64,000 bases of DNA from the NCBI RefSeq assembly GCF_900116115.1, contig NZ_FOZP01000004.1, forward strand, positions 7,501 through 71,500. Reading direction: 5' to 3'. Numbering within the stretch: position 1 is the stretch's first letter; the number at the start of each line of letters is the position of its first letter. This DNA comes from Lutibacter maritimus. GTDB lineage: Bacteria > Bacteroidota > Bacteroidia > Flavobacteriales > Flavobacteriaceae. The position numbers were made by a program, and so were the translations under genes. A model generated the notes under the pieces. That model saw only the letters and a list, made by a program, of their open reading frames with translations. It had not been told where the DNA came from and made no database searches. Shown piece after piece: positions 8,745-15,140 of this stretch.

Positions 8745-10139
8745 TTATTCGAACATTACCGGTTTAACACTATTAAATGGATTCCCTAAATAAAAATTAA
8801 GTCCTAAACCAACTTTATAATAAAAATCATTCCATTTCCCTTGATTTAAACCTTCTAATTCATCTGTAAAGAGCATATTTTGTTCTACAAATAGTTTTAT
8901 TCCTAAATTTTTTACTGGTAAAAACTCTACGCCTCCTCCATATTGAAATTTAAAATAGATGTTATCAATTTTTTTGTCGGAAATAGCTCCAAAACCTGCA
9001 TAAACAAATGGAGTTAAATTGTCATATGGCAAAATATCATATCCTAAATTTGTATCAAATGAAATAAAATCATTTTTAAAAGTATTTTCATTTTCTAATT
9101 GAAAATAGCTAGTCACAAAATTTAAATTTAATCCTGGTTTTTTAAAATATAATTTTAAAGATAAATTAGCGCCTAATCTTTTAGTAGCATCACCATAATC
9201 ATTATTTGGAATTGACATTAATCCATCAAAGTTTATAGCTGAAGTACCTCTTTTATCTTCTAATTTTCGGTCGTATAATGCTGTAGATTCAGCTTCTTCT
9301 TTTTCTTTTAAATATTTTTCTTTTACTAAATTTACTACCGGCTCTCCTCCTTTTGGCAACCATAATCCATCTATAATTCCTTCAACAATTAAAAGCTCTA
9401 CAGCTTTATCAATTGCTTCTTTAATTGCTAATTGGGCTGGTTCATTTTTGGTGATTCCGGTTTCAACTTCTAACAATCTTTTAATATTTACATACCTAAA
9501 TAAATTTGCTGAAATTCCTTGTGATAAAATTGTTTTTGAGACGTATACATTTTTTAAAATTCTACCACTTGATGTAGAAACGGCTCTTAAATAAACTGTT
9601 ATTCTATCTTGTCTGTATTCTGCAGCCCCTCCTAACCCAAAATATCTTGCTCCAGATCCTCCTGTAATTATATTAGAATCATAGGAAACTACGCCTCCTT
9701 CTAAAATGATACCTGCAAAAAGTAGTGGTGGAATTGATGTTGTTTGATCTTCATTAGCATCTCTGGCATATTCTTGACGAGTAGATCTAATTATCTGTCT
9801 CTCGTTAAGCAAGTTACCTATATTTTCTCTTTCAATAGGTTTAAACCATTTTGATTCTTCTAAAGATTTTAACAAAATTGAAGTTCCTCCTTGTGAAACT
9901 GCAGTACTAAAAGTTGATCCGTTTTCAACTAATTTATACTGCCCAGTTTGGTCTCTAAATTTATAAACACCAACTACATTTTCTGTAGCTGGCAAAATGG
10001 TATCTAATATACTTTTTCCTGAAGTATTTTCTCCAATTCTTGCTTTGCTAGTTTTAAAAGGTTGATTAAAATAAGTGCCACAACTTGTAACTAATAGTAT
10101 AATAATAAAGCAATTGATAACTTTTAAATACTTATGCAT
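8745..10139 (-). CDS. csgG: CsgG curli secretion channel with C-terminal beta-barrel-like domain
   Basis: CsgG forms the nonameric outer-membrane pore that exports curlin subunits. The protein has a lipobox (LVTSC, Cys 20). The CsgG domain spans roughly residues 25-265 and shows VVGVYKFRDQTGQYK, TSILLKSLEESKWFKPIERE, LNERQIIRSTR, GGVVSYDSN and ITVYLRAVSTSSGRILKNVYVSKTI in family order. E. coli CsgG is 277 residues; this one has 464. The extra C-terminal 180 residues are a series of alternating aromatic/hydrophobic strands ending NFYLGNPFNSVKPVMFE, typical of a small outer-membrane beta-barrel. It starts 20 nt after csgF. Function of the extension is unknown. Confidence 0.9.
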   Translation of the reverse strand: MHKYLKVINCFIIILLVTSCGTYFNQPFKTSKARIGENTSGKSILDTILPATENVVGVYKFRDQTGQYKLVENGSTFSTAVSQGGTSILLKSLEESKWFKPIERENIGNLLNERQIIRSTRQEYARDANEDQTTSIPPLLFAGIILEGGVVSYDSNIITGGSGARYFGLGGAAEYRQDRITVYLRAVSTSSGRILKNVYVSKTILSQGISANLFRYVNIKRLLEVETGITKNEPAQLAIKEAIDKAVELLIVEGIIDGLWLPKGGEPVVNLVKEKYLKEKEEAESTALYDRKLEDKRGTSAINFDGLMSIPNNDYGDATKRLGANLSLKLYFKKPGLNLNFVTSYFQLENENTFKNDFISFDTNLGYDILPYDNLTPFVYAGFGAISDKKIDNIYFKFQYGGGVEFLPVKNLGIKLFVEQNMLFTDELEGLNQGKWNDFYYKVGLGLNFYLGNPFNSVKPVMFE

Positions 10140-10159
10140 AATTTTAAGGGTTGTAGTAT

Positions 10160-10570
10160 TTAGTTTGGAATTGTAATTTGAGTTTGTTCTCCTGTAGCAG
10201 TATCTAAAATATTAACAGACAAGCCATTACTGGTTGGACTAACTTCAACAACTAAGGATCCAAAAACAAAAGTTCCAACCGATAATGATTGATCTCCAAA
10301 TTGTTGAGTAAATAAATCTTGAGACAATGAATTTAATAATTGCCTATTTAAGCTTTCAGTAAAATTTTCTAAATCTGTAGCTTGATCAAAACTAAAACCT
10401 GAATCTTCTTCAAAATTGTTTTGTGCATTTGCAGAAGCCAATAATTGTTGGTAATTAAATGTATCACCACCAAAAAAAGGATTAATTGGTTTATAAACTA
10501 AGTTTTGTGAAAACATGAAAATCGGCATACAAATGAGTATAACGACTTGTATAAATTTTAACTTTTTCAT
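10160..10570 (-). CDS. csgF: CsgF curli assembly factor
   Basis: CsgF binds the CsgG pore from outside and links secretion to nucleation at the cell surface. 136 residues with a cleavable signal peptide (to about MFSQ, residue 21). The N-terminal signature LVYKPINPFFGGDTFNYQQLLASANAQN is the CsgG-contacting region and matches the family closely. The C-terminal half forms the strand-rich FVFGSLVVEVSPTSNGLSVNI segment. It lies between csgE (21 nt upstream) and csgG. Confidence 0.93.
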   Translation of the reverse strand: MKKLKFIQVVILICMPIFMFSQNLVYKPINPFFGGDTFNYQQLLASANAQNNFEEDSGFSFDQATDLENFTESLNRQLLNSLSQDLFTQQFGDQSLSVGTFVFGSLVVEVSPTSNGLSVNILDTATGEQTQITIPN

Positions 10571-10591
10571 AATTAAAGATAGTGAATATTT

Positions 10592-11320
10592 TTAAATTCT
10601 GCTATTTCTAAATAACATTTTTCGTTGTTTAGAATATTGACTTAAATTTTGTAAGGATGCTTTAACTCCTGATTTTAAATACTCTTCATCAGGTTTGGAC
10701 ATAAATTCAAATAATACCTGATCATCAACTTCAACTGTAATTATACTACTTGTTCCAAAATACGGTTTTTCTTTAATGGTAATTATAAATGGATATTGGG
10801 TGCCAGAATTTAAATAATCTTGGTAAAAATAATCATGAAAGTCTTTACCTATTTTAGTAATCACTTCATCAACTACAATACCTTTTAACTCAAAATCAGT
10901 TTCTCTTACTACTTTTTTTTGTGCTTGTTGTTGTTTTTGCGGAAGTATATATAATGAATCTTTTGAAATTAATACATTTTCCTGTTTCACAAATAAATAA
11001 ATTCGTAAATCTTCGTCTGCATTTAAATTTAAACGAATTTCAGAAACTGTTTTGCTTTCTTCTGGATTTAATGAAAATTCACCTTCTTGCCTATTGCTTG
11101 AAAAATTACCTGATGCATTTTTCTTTAAGGCCAATAAATTATAGTACAAATTACTTTTAAAAACCGACTCATCATTTTCTACTTGTGCGCGTATCAAAAT
11201 TAAATTATCGGATTCTTGAATATTAATTTTTGCTTTAACAACCTCGTTTAATTGACCATAAAATTGATTAAAACTTAACATTAAACAACATAAAATAATA
11301 TGTATTTTAATCTGTTTCAT
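10592..11320 (-). CDS. csgE: CsgH-like domain fused to CsgE curli chaperone
   Basis: CsgE caps the CsgG pore on the periplasmic side and delivers curlins. The CsgE domain is the C-terminal part (about 141-242: TDFELKGIVVDEVITKIGKDF, then PFIITIKEKPYFGTSSIITVEV). Before it lies a beta-rich domain of about 100 residues after the signal peptide, with NLLALKKNASGNFSSNRQEGEF and a series of strands. The spacing and SG..S..QxG pattern resemble CsgH, a periplasmic inhibitor of curlin fibrillation in alphaproteobacteria. A Lys/Gln-rich linker at about 128-138 joins the two. E. coli CsgE has only about 129 residues. The CsgE call is firm; the CsgH call rests on pattern resemblance. Confidence 0.88.
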   Translation of the reverse strand: MKQIKIHIILCCLMLSFNQFYGQLNEVVKAKINIQESDNLILIRAQVENDESVFKSNLYYNLLALKKNASGNFSSNRQEGEFSLNPEESKTVSEIRLNLNADEDLRIYLFVKQENVLISKDSLYILPQKQQQAQKKVVRETDFELKGIVVDEVITKIGKDFHDYFYQDYLNSGTQYPFIITIKEKPYFGTSSIITVEVDDQVLFEFMSKPDEEYLKSGVKASLQNLSQYSKQRKMLFRNSRI

Positions 11321-11323
11321 TTG

Positions 11324-11788
11324 TTAATAATTTTTAATAATCAATGTACTAAAGTCAGATTTTTGAATAATTCCAATATTTTTAATGATTGAGTTTTCAC
11401 CATAAATTTGTAGGTTATTAGAATTACCCTGTTGAATTATATTAAAATTTGATGGAGTATTATTATAGTAGTTTATAAAATTATAGTAATTATTATTTCC
11501 TATTTGGTTAATTTTTTGAGAATCAGCACCTTTTTGTTTAATATCAATTTCATTATTATTTCCAATTTGATTTAAACTAACAATATTACTTTGCACTTGA
11601 AAACTATTAGTTGAAAGTGTTTGTGTATCAGTTAATTTTGATGAAAATTCTTTATTCGATTGAAAATATTGATTGATAACATAGGTGTTTTCATCAGATA
11701 ATTGCTGAGCAACTAAAAAGTTACAATTGGCAAAAAATAGTGTTAAAGCTATAATTAATATGTAGTTATATTTTTTCATCTTACTCAA
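11324..11788 (-). CDS. csgB: CsgB-like minor curlin 1
   Basis: 154-residue secreted protein with a signal peptide (to about VAQQ, residue 29) and imperfect curlin repeats: NQIGNNNEIDIKQKGADSQ, NQIGNNNYYNFINYY, IQQGNSNNLQIYG. The short, degenerate Q-x-G-x-x-N repeats and the position beside a long CsgA-like gene fit the nucleator CsgB. Its stop is only 3 nt before the csgE start and its start lies just after a hairpin that follows csgA1, so it depends on read-through from csgA1. A close paralogue is at 13267-13710. Confidence 0.82.
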   Translation of the reverse strand: MSKMKKYNYILIIALTLFFANCNFLVAQQLSDENTYVINQYFQSNKEFSSKLTDTQTLSTNSFQVQSNIVSLNQIGNNNEIDIKQKGADSQKINQIGNNNYYNFINYYNNTPSNFNIIQQGNSNNLQIYGENSIIKNIGIIQKSDFSTLIIKNY

Positions 11789-11798
11789 ATTTAAGAAA

Positions 11799-11822
11799 AA
11801 AAGAGGGTTTTCACCCTCTTTT
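11799..11822 (-). terminator. Attenuator-like terminator between csgA1 and csgB1
   Basis: AAAAGAGGGT (11799-11808) pairs with ACCCTCTTTT (11813-11822) around TTTC. It lies 30 nt after the csgA1 stop and 11 nt before csgB1. No separate promoter for csgB1 fits in this gap, so it probably gives partial termination. The major subunit would then be made in excess over the assembly proteins. Confidence 0.8.
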
Positions 11823-11851
11823 AATTGATTATTTTTAGTAGTAGATTTCTA

Positions 11852-12841
11852 TTAGTTTGGATTTGCATTAAAACCATTAACTTGTTGTACACATGCATTA
11901 TTATTATTACCCATTTGGTCAACAAAGCTATAATTACCTGTTGTATCAGCAAATTGATTAACTGTTACTTTATTGTAATTTCCACTTTGAGAAACCCAAT
12001 TGTAATTCCAACCTGTTCCTCCTTCAGTTTGCGTTAAACAATTACTATTACCAACACCATTTTGAGACACATAAGAAGTATTAGTAATATAACCTAAACC
12101 AAGCGCATAAGACCCTGCATTTTGAGTTTCTGAAGATGTATTACCTCTACCATCTTGTTCTGTAATTGCAACATTATAACTACCTGTTTGAGTTTGATTA
12201 GCATTGTTTCTAAATCCATTTTGGTCTATACTTGCAAAACTTCCTTCTGCTCCATCAGCACCAGAATTTTGAGCTTGAATTGCATTGTTAACTCTACCCG
12301 TTTGAGAAACTCTAGCATCATTATTATCATAATACTGTTCTTGATGTGAAGCATTTCTTCTACCGCTTTGATAAACATAAGCATCATTATTTTCAGCCCA
12401 ACCTGTACCTACAATTTGGTCTGCATAATTTCCAGCTCCCATTTGAATCACCCATCCATCATTGTAGTCTCCTAATTGTCTCACATATGATGTATTTGAT
12501 GTTCCTGATTGATAAATATCTGCATTATTGTTTGAACCTCCTAATCCCATAAATCCATTTGCACCATCTTGCTCAACTTGAGAATAATTACCAGTACCTA
12601 ATTGCCATACATTAGCATCATTCATATTACCTGTTTGATGAATGTCAGAAACATTATAAGCACCGTTCCACGATACTAAACGTGTAACTTGATCCACACT
12701 ACAATCATCACAAGGCGCACTATCTGGTGCTGCATTTTGATTTACAACATCTGGCATTGGATTGTGTTGATAATAATGATTTTGAGCAAACATAATACTT
12801 GTTGCGCATAGCAAAGCCATGCTTAAAATTAATTTTTTCAT
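11852..12841 (-). CDS. csgA: CsgA-like major curlin 1
   Basis: Secreted amyloid subunit, 329 residues, about twice E. coli CsgA (151). After a signal peptide (cleavage near FAQN) and a short N-terminal segment with CDDCSVDQ, the rest is built of roughly 20 eleven-residue half-repeats of Q-x-G-x-x-N type, for example YQSGTSNTSYV, RQLGDYNDGWV, SQTGRVNNAIQ and DQNGFRNNANQ. Such repeats stack into a beta-solenoid amyloid. Unlike E. coli curlin it has four cysteines, two near the N-terminus and two in late repeats (NSNCL, NNACV). First gene of the csgA1-csgB1-csgE-csgF-csgG-lipoprotein unit. Confidence 0.9.
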   Translation of the reverse strand: MKKLILSMALLCATSIMFAQNHYYQHNPMPDVVNQNAAPDSAPCDDCSVDQVTRLVSWNGAYNVSDIHQTGNMNDANVWQLGTGNYSQVEQDGANGFMGLGGSNNNADIYQSGTSNTSYVRQLGDYNDGWVIQMGAGNYADQIVGTGWAENNDAYVYQSGRRNASHQEQYYDNNDARVSQTGRVNNAIQAQNSGADGAEGSFASIDQNGFRNNANQTQTGSYNVAITEQDGRGNTSSETQNAGSYALGLGYITNTSYVSQNGVGNSNCLTQTEGGTGWNYNWVSQSGNYNKVTVNQFADTTGNYSFVDQMGNNNNACVQQVNGFNANPN

Positions 12842-12959
12842 AATAAATGATTTTAAGTTAGTAATAATTAGTAATAAATTTTGTAAAATTTATATGGGGA
12901 TACAATATCAAATCAGCAACTACAAAGCACTAAAATGAATAATATAAATTTTCTAATAC

Positions 12960-12996
12960 GGGGAAAACAATTTTTTTTGGGATTTAAACAGTGGGG
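12960..12996 (-). promoter_or_regulatory. Conserved C-tract element upstream of csgA1
   Basis: On the minus strand this reads CCCCACTGTTTAAAT then CCC at offset 16 and CCCC at offset 34. The same arrangement occurs upstream of csgA2 (14841-14875). The inner edge is 142 nt from the csgA1 ATG, against 143 nt for csgA2. This is likely a shared activator site for curlin transcription. Confidence 0.6.
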
Positions 12997-13125
12997 TAAT
13001 AAAATAATAAGTACTTTATTAACATTTAAGCAGGACTAAATTACACATACTTAATTAAATAACAAAAAAATTTTAGCAAAAATATACAAAATACACCCTT
13101 TTGGTAATAAAATGTAATATCTGTA

Positions 13126-13140
13126 ACATGTATTACATGT
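13126..13140. promoter_or_regulatory. 15-bp palindrome between csgB2 and csgA1
   Basis: ACATGTA-T-TACATGT is a perfect inverted repeat with seven-base arms. It lies in the 425-bp gap (12842-13266) between the two curlin pairs, far upstream of csgA1. No matching palindrome is seen before csgA2. Apart from this and the C-tract element the gap holds nothing recognisable. Confidence 0.35.
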
Positions 13141-13266
13141 CAACTCTTAGAGTGCAGAAATTCATCTTTTTTAAATATATAAAAAAGATTAAACAGTATT
13201 AATTATCAATAAGTTAAGTAATGGAAAGAGATAAATTACAAGCTTTAAGCTAAGAGATAAGTTCAA

Positions 13267-13710
13267 TTACCTGTAATTTGTGATGGTGATAGTTTTATTG
13301 TTTGAAAACTGTAATATCTTTATATTATTAATAATTGAATTTTCACCAAATATTTGTAAATTATTATTTAATCCAAATTGCTGAACTTCAAAATTTAAAT
13401 AATTATTACTATAATAGGTTATAAAATCAAAATTATTTTGGTTTCCTAATTGCGTAACGTTTTTTTCTCCTCCTTTAGTTTTAATGTTTGTAGTATTATA
13501 ATCTCCTATTTGAACTATAGAAACTTCAGAGTAAAAAGGATTGCTATTATTATAATTTGTTGATTGCGAAAAAAGAGTATTATCTTGAACCGATAAATTC
13601 TGAAAATATTGGTTTATTAAAAAAGTATTTTGGTTTGTTTCTTGTGAAAAACAAGTAATTGAAGAAATTAATATAAAAAACAAACTAATTATATTTAATA
13701 GGTATTTCAT
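13267..13710 (-). CDS. csgB: CsgB-like minor curlin 2
   Basis: 147-residue secreted protein and paralogue of the one at 11324-11788. Signal peptide to about CFSQ (residue 22). Degenerate curlin repeats: VQIGDYNTTNIKTKGGEKN, TQLGNQNNFDFITYYSN, QQFGLNNNLQIFGENS. Both paralogues end with an ENSIIxNIxIxQ segment followed by short strands. It follows csgA2 across an imperfect terminator hairpin, the same arrangement as the csgA1-csgB1 pair, so the two pairs arose by duplication. Confidence 0.8.
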   Translation of the reverse strand: MKYLLNIISLFFILISSITCFSQETNQNTFLINQYFQNLSVQDNTLFSQSTNYNNSNPFYSEVSIVQIGDYNTTNIKTKGGEKNVTQLGNQNNFDFITYYSNNYLNFEVQQFGLNNNLQIFGENSIINNIKILQFSNNKTITITNYR

Positions 13711-13725
13711 ATGATTACTATTTAT

Positions 13726-13758
13726 AAAAAAAGGAAGGGAAAATCCCCCCCTTTTTTT
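13726..13758 (-). terminator. Imperfect terminator hairpin between csgA2 and csgB2
   Basis: An A-run followed by GGAAGGGA (13726-13740) pairs with TCCCCCCC plus a T run (13744-13758), with a two-base mismatch. It occupies the same place as the hairpin after csgA1. Confidence 0.6.
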
Positions 13759-13780
13759 TTAATTAATGTATTTATAAAGT

Positions 13781-14719
13781 TTAGAAAGGATTTCTTATCA
13801 TAGCTTCTGTTCCTACTTGAGTTACACAAGCTTTGTTAGAATTACCTTGTTGATTTACATCACTCCAGTTACTTCCAAATAATGCATCTTGATCAACATT
13901 TGTAAAGTTAGTTTTACCATGTTGAGTTACGTAACTTATGTTAAAGTCAAAATTCATACCCATAAATGAATCAGTATTATTTTGATCTACACAAGCCATA
14001 TTACTATTTCCATGTTGATCAATTATAGAATAATTCCAACCACTAAAACTAGCAGCTTGGTTACTAACCGCAGTGTTTCCGAAACCATGTTGATCTGAAT
14101 ATGCTTCATTAAAGCTTCCATATTGTGATTGTTTAGCTGCATTTTCATGACCATTTTGATCAATATCAGCAATGTTATGAGTATAATATGATCTACCAGA
14201 ATTTTGATTTTGCTCTGCGTAGTTATCATTTCCTTCTTGGTCTACAAAAGCATCGTTGTATTTTCCATCTTGGAATTGGAAAGATGTATTCCATTCTCCT
14301 TTTTGATTAACACTTGCTTCATTTTTATATGCATAACCGTTTGCACCAACTAATTGTTTCGCAAAATTTAATTTACCTTCTTGAACAACTGTTCCTTCAT
14401 TTTCGCGACCATATTGATTAACTATTGAATGATTATATCGACCTGTTTGTGTAACATGAGCAACGTTTTCATCTCCCAATTGTTTCACATACGAATAATT
14501 TCCCCATCCAAATTGATCAACAACTGCTAAGTTTCTTAGTTCATCTTGATCAACATAACTTGTGTTAATATCTGCTCCTCTCCATCCTGTAGGTAATTGA
14601 TCAATTGAACAACCATCACATTCTACTTGCATTGGAGGTTCTATACAATTTTCAACCGCTTGTGCAAATAACATACTTGTAGCAAAGAATAACGCTACCA
14701 CTAATAATAGTTTTTTCAT
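13781..14719 (-). CDS. csgA: CsgA-like major curlin 2
   Basis: 312-residue secreted curlin. Signal peptide ends near FAQA (residue 20). The N-terminal segment has a Cys followed by CDGCSIDQ, matching the CDDCSVDQ of csgA1. The remainder is about 19 Q-x-G-x-x-N half-repeats, for example KQLGDENVAHV, TQTGRYNHSIV, NQYGRENEGTV and DQNGHENAAKQ. Late cysteines occur in NMACVDQ and NKACVTQ. It is the first gene of the upstream pair, followed by csgB2. It differs from csgA1 in many repeat positions, so the two may form mixed fibres or be used under different conditions. Confidence 0.9.
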   Translation of the reverse strand: MKKLLLVVALFFATSMLFAQAVENCIEPPMQVECDGCSIDQLPTGWRGADINTSYVDQDELRNLAVVDQFGWGNYSYVKQLGDENVAHVTQTGRYNHSIVNQYGRENEGTVVQEGKLNFAKQLVGANGYAYKNEASVNQKGEWNTSFQFQDGKYNDAFVDQEGNDNYAEQNQNSGRSYYTHNIADIDQNGHENAAKQSQYGSFNEAYSDQHGFGNTAVSNQAASFSGWNYSIIDQHGNSNMACVDQNNTDSFMGMNFDFNISYVTQHGKTNFTNVDQDALFGSNWSDVNQQGNSNKACVTQVGTEAMIRNPF

Positions 14720-14840
14720 AATATAAATTTTTAAATTAATAAATTAATAATGTGATATAATTATATAAGGGAATTGAAGTAATTTTTAAAAATCATTTAA
14801 TACAAATCATTTTAAAATAATTCTATATAGTTATAAAATA

Positions 14841-14875
14841 GGGCGAAACTATTGTGTAGGGTTTATACAGTGGGG
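14841..14875 (-). promoter_or_regulatory. Conserved C-tract element upstream of csgA2
   Basis: On the minus strand this reads CCCCACTGTATAAA then CCC at offset 15 and again at offset 33, matching the element before csgA1. The inner edge is 143 nt from the csgA2 ATG. The rest of the 14720-15033 gap is AT-rich with nothing else recognisable. Confidence 0.6.
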
Positions 14876-15033
14876 ATAAACAATTTTTTTTGCGCAATAG
14901 AAATTAATTGTACGTAATACTATTTAATTTCTGGTACTAATTTACAATATTATTTTAAATATTACAATTTTAACTACTTTATTTTCAATGTTTTAGATGT
15001 GAATTTTTTAGAAACTTAGGTTACATAAAAATA

Positions 15034-15069
15034 AAAAAGTCAAACAATCTGTAATTTGTTTGACTTTTT
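15034..15069 (-). terminator. Intrinsic terminator of the GSIII gene
   Basis: AAAAAGTCAAACAA (15034-15047) pairs perfectly with TTGTTTGACTTTTT (15056-15069), a 14-bp stem with an eight-base loop, 72 nt after the gene's stop. Confidence 0.85.
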
Positions 15070-15140
15070 ATTAAAAAAACTTCGATATAATTAAAATACT
15101 ATAATTTACAGGATTTTTATTATGTATTTAATAATGAAAA

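Noticed and set aside
14023-14229. Open frame in another phase inside csgA2
   Set aside because: It arises from the repeats of the curlin gene read out of phase.
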